Assembly (NCBI GenBank): GCA_034669045.1 | Contig: JAXDOD010000115.1 | Coordinates: 12,932-76,931, forward strand | DNA length: 64,000 nucleotides | Source of the DNA: VAZQ01 sp034669045 | GTDB lineage: Bacteria; Pseudomonadota; Alphaproteobacteria; Rhizobiales; Xanthobacteraceae | Direction of reading: 5' to 3' | Part shown: positions 33,460 to 40,755 of the stretch, in pieces | Numbering within the stretch: the first letter of the stretch is position 1 | Layout: every line of letters starts with the position of its first letter | Translations under genes and position numbers: made by a program | The notes under the pieces: model-generated | Told to the model about the DNA's origin: nothing | The model's database searches: none | What the model saw: only the letters and a program-made list of their open reading frames with translations

Positions 33460-34233
33460 ATGATCCATGCCAAGACCTTGCCGGCCCTGACCGCCGCGGC
33501 GTTCCTGCTCGCACCTGCGCTCGGGCCGGCACCGGCTGCCGCCGCCGAGATCAAGGTGCTCAACGCCAACGCGCTCACCATCGCGATGAAGCCGATCGCC
33601 GCCGAATTCACCAAGGAGACCGGCCACCAGGTGACGTTCGCCGGGATGTCGCCCGGCCTGGTCGATCAGCGCGTCAAGGCCGGCGAGGTCTATGACATCA
33701 TCATCAACGCCATCGATCTGATGGCGGCTTATGAGAAGGACGGCCGCCTGCGCGCCGGCACGCGGCGGCCGTTCGCGCGGGTCGGCATCGGGCTCGGCGT
33801 GCGCGAAGGCACCAAGGTCGATCTCTCGAGCGTGGAGTCGACCAAGAAGGCGCTGCTCGACGCCAAGGCGATCACCTATACCGATTCATCCACCGGTGGC
33901 CTGAGCGGCATCAATGCCGCCAAGGTGATCGCAAACCTCGGCCTCACCGAGGCGCTCAAGGGCAAGACCATCATCGCGGCCAACGGCCGCGAGTTGATCG
34001 CCAAGGGCGAGGTCGACATCGGGCTCTACAACATGAGCGAGATCGCCCGCTTCCCGGGTGTGGTGCCGGCCGGGCCGGTGCCGCCCGCGGTGCAGGTCTA
34101 CATCAACTACGACGCCGCGGTGCCCGCGACCAACACGGCGCCGGAGCCGGCGCTCGCGCTGCTCAAGTATCTCATCCGTCCGGCATCACGCGCCGAATGG
34201 ACCCAGCACGGGCTCGAAGTCGTGGGCGAGTGA
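33460..34233 (+). CDS. ModA-like periplasmic solute-binding protein, orphan
   Basis: A 257-residue exported protein with GGGAGGA ahead of ATG 33460 and a signal peptide (MIHAKTLPALTAAAFLLAPA..AAAA). The mature part starts 'EIKVLNANALTIAMKPIAAEFTKETGHQVTFAGMSPGLVDQRVKAGEVYDIII', resembling molybdate/anion-binding ModA proteins, and continues 'LLDAKAITYTDSSTGGLSG'. No permease or ATPase is adjacent, so its transporter partner is elsewhere or it has a sensing role. The ligand is not assigned. Confidence 0.85.
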   Translation: MIHAKTLPALTAAAFLLAPALGPAPAAAAEIKVLNANALTIAMKPIAAEFTKETGHQVTFAGMSPGLVDQRVKAGEVYDIIINAIDLMAAYEKDGRLRAGTRRPFARVGIGLGVREGTKVDLSSVESTKKALLDAKAITYTDSSTGGLSGINAAKVIANLGLTEALKGKTIIAANGRELIAKGEVDIGLYNMSEIARFPGVVPAGPVPPAVQVYINYDAAVPATNTAPEPALALLKYLIRPASRAEWTQHGLEVVGE

Positions 34234-34269
34234 GCGGCGTCCGTTGAGGGCGGAGCACGTCGCCCGCCC

Positions 34270-35016
34270 TCAGCGCGCCTTCTCGAACCGCAGCACGAAC
34301 TCGTCGACCGCAGCGGTCGGCCTGTTCACGTTGAAATCACGCGTGTCCTCCGGGTGGCGCAGGAAATCGCCTTGGGCGGCGAGCTTGAAGCCGGCCGCCT
34401 CGACTTCCGCGCGCAGGACGCTCTCCTCGATGCGATGATTGGTCCTGCCGACCGAAGTGCCTTCGCCGGCCTTGGCGGAATGATCGGCGATGACGAGCGA
34501 GCCGCCGGGCTTGAGCGCTGCCAGCAGCTTGCGGTTCATGGCGGCGCGGTCCACCTCCATGTAGGTCGTGTCGTGGTAGTAGAAGAAGAACGTGATGAGA
34601 TCGAGATCGCGCACCTCTGCGGGCAACGGGTCGTCGAACTTGCGCAGCGTCGGAATGACATTCTTCATTGCGGGCGTCTTGAGCCGCGCGTCGAAGGCCT
34701 CCTTGGCGCGCCCGCCGAAGTCGGGAGCGTTCTGGCCATAGACGGCGCCGGTGGGACCGACCGCGCGCGCCATCAGCTCGGTGCTGTAGCCGCCGCCGGC
34801 GCCCATATCGAGCACCTTCATGCCCGCGCGCACGCCCGTGAAGGCGAGCAGCTTCACCGGGTCGCGGCGCTTGTCGGTGTTGCGATCGGCCTCGCTGCGG
34901 TCGGGCGCGGCGATAAGAGCGGCATAGTCGGGAACGCCCTGGGCGGCGGCGCCGGCGAAGCAGGCGCTGATCACGGCGGCGGCAAAGATGTGGCGAAGGC
35001 ATTTTAGGGATGGCAT
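34270..35016 (-). CDS. Exported SAM-dependent methyltransferase-like protein
   Basis: A 248-residue class I methyltransferase with an unusual signal peptide (MPSLKCLRHIFAAAVISACF AGAAA). The SAM motif is 'MKVLDMGAGGGYSTELMARAVG' (about 65-86), followed by 'DLDLITFFFYYHDTTYMEV', 'LLAALKPGGSLVIADHSAKAGEG' and 'EAAGFKLAAQGDFLRHPEDTRDFNV'. SAM is cytosolic, so export of an active methyltransferase is odd; the fold may have been reused in the periplasm. Proteins of this kind occur in several alphaproteobacteria. Confidence 0.85.
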   Translation of the reverse strand: MPSLKCLRHIFAAAVISACFAGAAAQGVPDYAALIAAPDRSEADRNTDKRRDPVKLLAFTGVRAGMKVLDMGAGGGYSTELMARAVGPTGAVYGQNAPDFGGRAKEAFDARLKTPAMKNVIPTLRKFDDPLPAEVRDLDLITFFFYYHDTTYMEVDRAAMNRKLLAALKPGGSLVIADHSAKAGEGTSVGRTNHRIEESVLRAEVEAAGFKLAAQGDFLRHPEDTRDFNVNRPTAAVDEFVLRFEKAR

Positions 35017-35208
35017 TTTCTTCCTCCGTTTGATTGGACATCTTTAGCACGGATCGCCCCCCGCCAACATGGCGGCGCGCCGCAACCGGTGCCGCGCATG
35101 GCCCTATACCCGTACGAGCGCCTTGAAAATCGAGTACAGTCGGGCTTCGCAGCCACCAAGCATTCACAAAAGTCGCATACAGCAGGCTGCATAACAGGGA
35201 GGAGTTCC

Positions 35209-35700
35209 ATGTCTGCAACGTTCCACCGCCTTGCCCTCGTCGGCCTTGCCTGCGTTCTGGCGACCTCCGCCAGCGCGCAACTGATCGCCCGCAAGGACCT
35301 GTCCGCGCCGATGGCGCTGACGATCGCGCAAACCGCGCTCGAGACCTGCAGCAAGCAGGGCTATCGGGTGTCTGTGACGGTCGTCGGCCGCACCGGCGAG
35401 ATTCTGGTCCAGGTTCGCGGCGACGACTCCTCGCCGCACACCATGGAAAACTCGATGCGCAAGGCCTACACCGCGCGCACCTCGCGCGCACCATCCGGCG
35501 ACATGGTCAAGCGCCTCAAGGACAATCCCCAGCTCTCGCAGATCTACCTGACCAATATCATCGCGGCGCAGGGCGCGCTGCCGATCAAGGTGGGCGAGGA
35601 TGTCATCGGCGCGGCCGGCGTTTCCGGCGCACCGGGCGGCGACAAGGACGAAGCCTGCGTCAAAGCCGGCATCGACAAGGTCGCCGATCAGCTCAAATAA
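35209..35700 (+). CDS. Exported GlcG/HbpS-like (DUF336) protein
   Basis: A 163-residue protein with GGGAGGAG ahead of ATG 35209 and a signal peptide (MSATFHRLALVGLACVLATS ASA). The mature part 'LSAPMALTIAQTALETCSKQGYRVSVTVVGRTGEILVQVRGDDSSPHTMENSMRKAYTARTSR' and 'VGEDVIGAAGVSGAPGGDKDEACVKAGIDKV' is the GlcG/HbpS family, whose members bind haem or act with oxidases. Ligand is unknown. It is a single gene converging on the second ParA-like gene. Confidence 0.85.
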   Translation: MSATFHRLALVGLACVLATSASAQLIARKDLSAPMALTIAQTALETCSKQGYRVSVTVVGRTGEILVQVRGDDSSPHTMENSMRKAYTARTSRAPSGDMVKRLKDNPQLSQIYLTNIIAAQGALPIKVGEDVIGAAGVSGAPGGDKDEACVKAGIDKVADQLK

Positions 35701-35723
35701 GGATGTGATCGGCTCGTTGCGGC

Positions 35724-36401
35724 CTACGCTGCCACGCGATGCATCGCGGCGCCTTCATAGGCGCCGTGAATCGCTTTCACGGACTTGTCGATCGCCGTCC
35801 AGAGCGCGGCGATCTCGGCGGCCGCCTCGGAATGATCGTCGAACTCGGACGCGCCCTCGCCTTCCGCCAGCGCCAGCGAATAGTTGTTGCGCTGGGTGAT
35901 CTGGCCCGACCAGACCGGGACGTTGAGGCTGTTGAGCACGCTGCGGGCTTCGCGAACAAAGGGCGACTCGGTGTTGTCGCGCCGCGGCGGCACGCCGTTG
36001 ATCACGACCGCATAGGGTTTGCGCAACTGGCGGGCGAGGACCATGGTTTCCTTGATGGCGGCGAGGTCGAACAGCGTGAGCCGCGCCGGGATCACGATCA
36101 GCGTGGCCGCCGCGATCGCATCCGTGACGATCGCCGACACGTTGGGCGGGGTATCGACGAACACCCATTCGTATCCGTTGCGCTTGGCCGTCTTGACCAG
36201 TTCGCGGACGCTCTCGGTGCCCTCGGCAAGGGGCGGCTCGCCCCCATTGCGCAGCTTGTGCCAGAGCGACAACGAGCCCTGCGGATCGGCATCGATCATC
36301 AGCACCGGGCGCGAAGGCGTGTGCACGTGCGCGGCCAGGTGAGCGGCCAGCGTGCTCTTGCCCGAGCCGCCTTTGCGCGATGCGAAGACGATGACGTTCA
36401 T
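35724..36401 (-). CDS. ParA-family P-loop ATPase, orphan (paralogue 2)
   Basis: A 225-residue MinD/ParA-type ATPase starting MNVIVFASRKGGSGKSTLAA, deviant Walker A included, then 'PVLMIDADPQGSLSLWHKLRNG', 'YEWVFVDTPPNV' and 'VPVWSGQITQRNNYSLALAEGEGASEFDD'. It is collinear with the protein at 31426 (about the same length, same motifs). The C-terminal 'AAAEIAALWTAIDKSV' mirrors the other's 'AAAEIARLWSAVERSV'. No adjacent parB; what it positions is unknown. Confidence 0.93.
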   Translation of the reverse strand: MNVIVFASRKGGSGKSTLAAHLAAHVHTPSRPVLMIDADPQGSLSLWHKLRNGGEPPLAEGTESVRELVKTAKRNGYEWVFVDTPPNVSAIVTDAIAAATLIVIPARLTLFDLAAIKETMVLARQLRKPYAVVINGVPPRRDNTESPFVREARSVLNSLNVPVWSGQITQRNNYSLALAEGEGASEFDDHSEAAAEIAALWTAIDKSVKAIHGAYEGAAMHRVAA

Positions 36402-36577
36402 GAGCGACCCCTCAGTGATTCGCCGCCCGAAGGTAGCATGAGTGGCGATTCGCCCCTACGATGGCCGCGCTTCGCGAGGTTCCCTCGGCCGGCCGGCCGA
36501 GGGCGAGCCGCCGCGAGCCGGTGGGCAAGCGGCCTGGTTTCGTCTAAGGTCGCCCGATCCCGATCAAGAGGAACGAC

Positions 36578-37423
36578 ATGCCGCGCACGATCCGTCTCCA
36601 AAGCGACAGCAATGCCCATGACCGCCCCTGGCGCGTCGCCGTCGAGCAGGGTTTCTTCAAGGACGAAGGCCTCGAGGTGGAATACAACGAGGACAACCCG
36701 CAGGGGGTCGCCGGCCGGGTCGAGAACTTCTCCGAGCGCTGGAAGGAGACGCAGCTCCAGAACGGCGCGCTCGAAGTCTATCCGGTGTGCGAGTGGGGCG
36801 CGATCGAGCGCGTCCAGCAGCTCGGCAAGGGCAAGATCATTGGGCTCGACACCACCGCGCGCACCGGCGCCATCATGGTGCGCAAGGACTCCAAGGTGAA
36901 AACGCTCGCCGATCTGCGCAACGTGCCCATCGCGGTCACCTGGCACGCGGGCACGTTCTATGCCGCCATCGAGGTGATGGAAGCCGCCGGCGTGCCGTTC
37001 GACGAGATCAAGCTTGAACACGCCAACGACCGGCTCGACGCGCTGCTCAGCGGTCATAACGAGGCCGCGGCCCTGATGGAGCCGCTGGTGAGCCGCGCCG
37101 CCGAAGCCGGCTGCCGCCAGATCGCGGACCTGCGCTGGCGCGGCGGCATCGTGGCCGGTGACGACGTCGACGACGAGACCGCACAGAAGCTCACGCGCGC
37201 GCTCAACCGCGCCGTCGAATGGCTGCGCCAGAACGAGGAACGCTCGCGCGACCAACTGCTGCGCGACCTCAAGCCCGAGCAGCGCAAGACCGGCATGCTG
37301 CCGGAGCTCCTCGGCGTGCAGAGCTACGAGCCGGCCGAATTCCAGGACAAGGTCGACTGGATGATGGAGCGCGGCTTCCTCACGGAGGCGCCGGCCTACA
37401 AGGATGTCGTGCGCGGGAAATAG
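36578..37423 (+). CDS. NMT1/SsuA-like solute-binding protein without a signal peptide
   Basis: A 281-residue protein MPRTIRLQSDSNAHDRPWRV with 'AVEQGFFKDEGLEVEYNEDNPQG', 'TTARTGAIMVRKDSKVKTLADLRNVPIAVTWHAGTFYAAIEVMEAAGVPFDEIKLEHA' and 'DEAA...LMEPLVSRAAEAGCRQIADLRW'. It belongs to the ABC substrate-binding family of nitrate, sulfonate and thiamine-precursor transport. It lacks an export signal, so it may be cytoplasmic, as in thiamine-precursor synthase-like NMT1 proteins, or the true start lies elsewhere. The amidase gene begins six bases downstream, suggesting co-transcription. Confidence 0.85.
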   Translation: MPRTIRLQSDSNAHDRPWRVAVEQGFFKDEGLEVEYNEDNPQGVAGRVENFSERWKETQLQNGALEVYPVCEWGAIERVQQLGKGKIIGLDTTARTGAIMVRKDSKVKTLADLRNVPIAVTWHAGTFYAAIEVMEAAGVPFDEIKLEHANDRLDALLSGHNEAAALMEPLVSRAAEAGCRQIADLRWRGGIVAGDDVDDETAQKLTRALNRAVEWLRQNEERSRDQLLRDLKPEQRKTGMLPELLGVQSYEPAEFQDKVDWMMERGFLTEAPAYKDVVRGK

Positions 37424-37428
37424 CTGTC

Positions 37429-38316
37429 GTGGCCGCGCGCCTCGGCTTGCTGACGGCCGCCGTGATGCTGGCCGCCGGCGCGGCGGCGGCCGAGAAGGCG
37501 CCGTTCGCCGACGCTGACGTATCGCGGGTCGAACGCGCCGCGAAGCTGCTGCTGGCTGGCCGGCAGGACAGCGCCGACTACAAGGTCACGCGCGAGAACG
37601 CCGCCCGCGAGCTGGCCGGCCGGCTCGACGGCGCCGGCATCGTCACGGCCAGCGAGCTCAAGCGCGCCGACGATGCGATCGCGCGGCAGACCGCGATCCT
37701 GCAGGGCACGCTGCCGCCGCCGAAGAGCGTCGCCGAGGTCGCCCACCTGGCGGGGCGGCCGACGATCCCGGGCCTGACGATCATTTATCTTCACCCGCTC
37801 GGCGACCCGGCCCATGCCAACGCGTGGCGCAACATCATCGCGCATCAGACCGAAGGTCCCGCCGGCGCGGCGCGCGCCATGGCGCTCCAGCAATTCGCCA
37901 ATCCGACCAAGCGCGGCGTCACGCTTTGGGTGGAGACCGACGGCACGACCTTTTGGGCGACCGCCGAACACGCGGTCCCGACCCACGGCGACGGCGCCAA
38001 CCGCAACGACAACAGATATATCGACAACGGCAAAACCTACCGCAGCGTGGTCAAGACCAACTCGATCGGCGTCGAGTTCGTCGGCAACTATCCCGACGTG
38101 GCGAAGCCGGTGTCGGGCGAGCAGATGCGGACTTGGCTGGTGCTGCTGCGCTTCCTGCAGGAGCGCTACCGGATCGGCTCCGAGAACGTCTATGCCCACA
38201 ACTGGATTGACTACAAGGACAGGCGCTACTGCGAAGGCTGCGAGCTCGCCACCGCGGCGCGCCAGCTCGGCTACGTGCCGGGGCAGAGCACGGCGACATC
38301 GAACGGGCCGCGGTGA
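37429..38316 (+). CDS. N-acetylmuramoyl-L-alanine amidase family (Amidase_2) exported protein
   Basis: A GTG start at 37429 gives 295 residues with a signal peptide (VAARLGLLTAAVMLAAGAAA). A helical region follows, then an amidase_2/PGRP-like domain: 'ANAWRNIIAHQTEGPAGAARAMALQQFANPTKRGVTLWVETDGTTFWATAEHAVPTHGDG', with zinc ligands likely at His in 'IAHQTEG' and in 'VYAHNWIDYKDRRYCEGCELA'. Such enzymes cleave the lactyl-peptide bond of peptidoglycan. Start is only weakly defined, as an ATG lies about 12 residues further in. Confidence 0.82.
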   Translation: MAARLGLLTAAVMLAAGAAAAEKAPFADADVSRVERAAKLLLAGRQDSADYKVTRENAARELAGRLDGAGIVTASELKRADDAIARQTAILQGTLPPPKSVAEVAHLAGRPTIPGLTIIYLHPLGDPAHANAWRNIIAHQTEGPAGAARAMALQQFANPTKRGVTLWVETDGTTFWATAEHAVPTHGDGANRNDNRYIDNGKTYRSVVKTNSIGVEFVGNYPDVAKPVSGEQMRTWLVLLRFLQERYRIGSENVYAHNWIDYKDRRYCEGCELATAARQLGYVPGQSTATSNGPR

Positions 38317-38320
38317 CGCT

Positions 38321-38350
38321 TTCCTTACTATCGTTTTCCTTACTATCGTT
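38321..38350 (+). repeat. Perfect 15-base tandem duplication
   Basis: TTCCTTACTATCGTT occurs twice in immediate succession (38321-38335 and 38336-38350) right after the amidase stop, a fresh slippage duplication of no obvious function. Confidence 0.8.
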
Positions 38351-38374
38351 GCGACGGATGGCGCCACAACGTTC

Positions 38375-38522
38375 CCTCCCCCCTTGCGGGGGAGGGACAG
38401 GGAGAGGGGTGAAGGAAAGATAGAATCCAGAACCACCCCCCCTCCCCAACCCTCCCCCGGCATCAGGGCGGTCACGCCGTCGAAGACGGGCGATGGGGGG
38501 AGGGAGCACACCGAGTTCGCGG
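38375..38522. repeat. Composite C/T-rich dispersed palindromic element
   Basis: GCGCCACAACGTTCCCTCC at 38361 begins a palindrome (CCCTCCCCCCTTGCGGGGGAGGG). A second palindrome follows (CCCCCCCTCCCC ... GGGGGGAGGG, about 38440-38505), then the tail GGGAGCACACCGAGTTCGCGG near 38500-38520. Both parts have homologues translated inside uvrD (29374-29426 and 27766-27974). Confidence 0.7.
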
Positions 38523-38565
38523 CATCCCTGGCATTCTTCCTCGCCATAGATTTCGGGCAGTGCAC

Positions 38566-39543
38566 TCAATTGCCCTTGATCCGCGCCAGCGCGCGCTCGC
38601 GGATGCCGCGGTCGATCATGGTGCCGGGCTCGAAGTCAGGGTCGATGCGGCCATCCTCGGCCAGAAGATCGCGCAGCCACAGGAGCTTCGTCTCGTCGAT
38701 GTCGAGCGTCGGCGACACCGAGTGGTTCTCGGTCACCTCATCGAAGTTCGCGCCCGGGGTCGGATCGCCCGGCGACAGGCTGGCGATCCGGCGCGCCAGC
38801 GCAATCGTCTCGGCGCGATGCGTGAGCGCGTAGCCGTAGGCGTTCATGGTGGCGGCGAGGAGCCGCACCAGGTCGTCGGGCCGTTTGCGCCAGACCTCGC
38901 CGCGCGTGATGATGCAGGCGCGCAGGAAACTCGGCAGGATGTCGTTGGCGCGCGCCAGCGTCCGCAGGCGCAGCTCCGGCCGGGCGGCAAAATCGCTGGT
39001 CGAGACCGCCGCGTCGATGGTCTTCGCCGCCACGGCGCGGACGCGTTCGGCGTCGCTGCCCGCCACCACGAATTTCACGTCCTCCGGCGCGATCGCGATG
39101 CGGCCGAGCATGGCGCGCGCCACCAGATCGGGCAGCGAGCCCGGCGCCGAGATGCCGATGGTCTTGCCCTTGAGGTCGCCGAGCGAGCGGACGTCCTGGT
39201 GGGAGAAGAACGAATAGGTGAGCTTCGGCCAGGTGCAGCCGACGATCTTGAGGTCGCCGCCCTTGCTGGTCGCGATCATGGGGCTGATCGGGCTGCCCTC
39301 GAAGCTGTCGAGCTCGCCCGCCAGCAGCGCCTTGATCATCAGCACGTCGCTGTTGAAGGCCAGCATCTTCAGGTCGAGGCCCTGCTGCTTGGCGAAGCCG
39401 CCTTCCGCCGTCATCCACCAGAAGCCGGCGTCGCCCTTGGGCTGCACGGCGCCCTGCCGCCAGGGGACCGGCGTCTGTGCGTGCGCCGATGGAACGCCGA
39501 GCGACAGCACCAGGGCGAGCAGCAGCGCGCCATATGGCTTCAT
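38566..39543 (-). CDS. NMT1-like ABC solute-binding protein
   Basis: A 325-residue exported protein. ATG 39543 opens a signal peptide (MKPYGALLLALVLSLGVPSA HAQ), then 'VPWRQGAVQPKGDAGFWWMTAEGGFAKQQGLDLKMLAFNSDVLMIKALLAGELDSFEGSPISPMIATSKG'. 'GISAPGSLPDLVARAMLGRIAIAPEDVKFVVAGSDAERVRAVAAKTIDAAVSTSDF' follows. It belongs to the nitrate/sulfonate/bicarbonate binding family. No ABC permease or ATPase lies next to it. The frame extends upstream to 39735, but without signal-peptide logic. Confidence 0.87.
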   Translation of the reverse strand: MKPYGALLLALVLSLGVPSAHAQTPVPWRQGAVQPKGDAGFWWMTAEGGFAKQQGLDLKMLAFNSDVLMIKALLAGELDSFEGSPISPMIATSKGGDLKIVGCTWPKLTYSFFSHQDVRSLGDLKGKTIGISAPGSLPDLVARAMLGRIAIAPEDVKFVVAGSDAERVRAVAAKTIDAAVSTSDFAARPELRLRTLARANDILPSFLRACIITRGEVWRKRPDDLVRLLAATMNAYGYALTHRAETIALARRIASLSPGDPTPGANFDEVTENHSVSPTLDIDETKLLWLRDLLAEDGRIDPDFEPGTMIDRGIRERALARIKGN

Positions 39544-39785
39544 GGTCCACCTGACTGGTTCGCCGCCCGCTTTGGCCCGGTGCCGCAGGGGCGGAGGGGC
39601 GCACCTCAGAGGGACGGGAAACGGCGAACAGGTTGTGCACCGGGCGTCCGGGAGATTCTGCCGCCACTCTAGGGCACCCGCCCCGGCGGTGCCACTGCGG
39701 GCTGGGCCGCCCGCCGCCGTCCGCCCGAAATTCAATCTTCCAAAATCAGCCGGTCCACCCTACATTGTTCGAGTCGTCAACAACC

Positions 39786-39801
39786 GAAAGGAGGTGATCC
39801 A
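39786..39801 (+). promoter_or_regulatory. Exceptionally long Shine-Dalgarno sequence
   Basis: GAAAGGAGGTGATCCA, continuing G at 39802, is complementary over about 16 bases to the 3' end of 16S rRNA (CTGGATCACCTCCTTT). It sits directly at the GTG of a 25-codon frame. The bases CTGGATC near 39843-39849, inside that frame, can pair with GATCCAG here and could occlude it. Confidence 0.8.
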
Positions 39802-39879
39802 GTGTCTCATTGTCTATCGCCGCGGTCGCCGGCATCCGTGAGCTGGATCCTCGCCTCTCACGAGGTCCGCGTCGCCTGA
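39802..39879 (+). CDS. 25-codon small ORF (leader-like) behind a perfect SD
   Basis: GTG to TGA encodes a 25-residue peptide, VSHCLSPRSPASVSWILASH followed by EVRVA. The SD overlaps the start codon with almost no spacer, so efficient initiation here is not certain; other frames begin nearby. A GC-rich hairpin terminator at 39922 ends the unit. This looks like an independent short transcript or a leader in front of the gene at 40032. Its peptide sequence is unlike any family I know. Confidence 0.45.
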   Translation: MSHCLSPRSPASVSWILASHEVRVA

Positions 39880-39921
39880 TCGGTGACGTCACGGCGTAGT
39901 CGGACCACGGTCTGACAATGG

Positions 39922-39950
39922 AAGGGCCGGCCGAGAGGCCGGCCCTTCTC
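39922..39950 (+). terminator. Strong hairpin terminator-like structure
   Basis: AAGGGCCGGCC (39922-39932) pairs perfectly with GGCCGGCCCTT (39937-39947) around a GAGA loop; the tail is CTCATG rather than a T run. It lies between the small ORF and the gene at 40032. Confidence 0.65.
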
Positions 39951-40031
39951 ATGTGGCGGTCCGCTGCCGGGCGCTGGCAAGACCGCGCGCCCAGGACTAG
40001 CCTTGCAGCACGACCAACGGGAGGAACCGCC

Positions 40032-40688
40032 ATGCGTCGTCATCTGGTCATCGCCGGCGCGATATTCGCGCTCGGCGCCGTCGCGGGAGCCGCCGCCATC
40101 GCCATCGCGGCCCCCGACTTCGTGCTGCGCGGCGGACGCTTCCGGCCGCTCAGCTATGCCGAGCTCAACCCGGCGCAGAAAGCCCTTGCGGACGCCGAGA
40201 TCGCCAGCGGGCGCAAGTCGTTCGACGGCCCGACCAACATCTATCTGCGCAGCCCGGAAACGGCGGCCGCCTCGCGTCCGATCCAGCGCTATCTGCGCTT
40301 CGAATCCCCGACCCAGCACAAGCTCAAGGAAATCGTGATCATGCTGACGGCGCGTTTCTGGGGCGGGCAGTACGTCTGGTATTCGCACCGCAAGTTCGCG
40401 CTCGAGGCCGGGCTCGCGCCGCCCTTCGTCGACGCCCTGGCGGCCGGCCGGCGTCCCGATGGGATGAGCGCGGACGAGGCGGCGGTCTACGACTTCTTCA
40501 CCGAACTGCTGGCGACCCGGCAGGTAAGCGACACCACCTTCAAGACCTTCGTCGATCGGCTCGGCGAGCGCGCCGTGGTCGAGCTGGTGAGCCTGATGGG
40601 CCACTATCATGGCACCACTGCGCTGTTCGCGGTCGACGGCTACCCGCTGCCCGACGGCGCCAGGCAGGAAATCGCCAAGCCGATGTGA
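40032..40688 (+). CDS. Exported carboxymuconolactone-decarboxylase-like protein
   Basis: A 218-residue protein with GGGAGGAA ahead of ATG 40032 and an N-terminal hydrophobic helix (MRRHLVIAGAIFALGAVAGA). The body 'SRPIQRYLRFESPTQHKLKEIVIMLTARFWGGQYVWYSHRKFALEAGLAPPFVDALAAGRRPDGMSADEAAVYDFFTELLATRQVSDTTFKTFVDRLGERAVVELVSLMGHYHGTTALF' matches the CMD family (helical, AhpD-like). The usual redox CxxC of AhpD is absent: 'GGQYVWYSH' takes its place. Such CxxC-less CMD proteins have no settled activity. Confidence 0.85.
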   Translation: MRRHLVIAGAIFALGAVAGAAAIAIAAPDFVLRGGRFRPLSYAELNPAQKALADAEIASGRKSFDGPTNIYLRSPETAAASRPIQRYLRFESPTQHKLKEIVIMLTARFWGGQYVWYSHRKFALEAGLAPPFVDALAAGRRPDGMSADEAAVYDFFTELLATRQVSDTTFKTFVDRLGERAVVELVSLMGHYHGTTALFAVDGYPLPDGARQEIAKPM

Positions 40689-40755
40689 CCAATGGCGGGC
40701 GGCGGCGAGCCGCACCACTTGAAGCGGCACGGCGCGGGACGCCAAAGTCGCGCCG

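Noticed and set aside
31426..36401. A plasmid-type partition system (two ParA)
   Set aside because: No parB, no repeats of a centromere and no plasmid replication gene next to them; they are chromosomal orphans.
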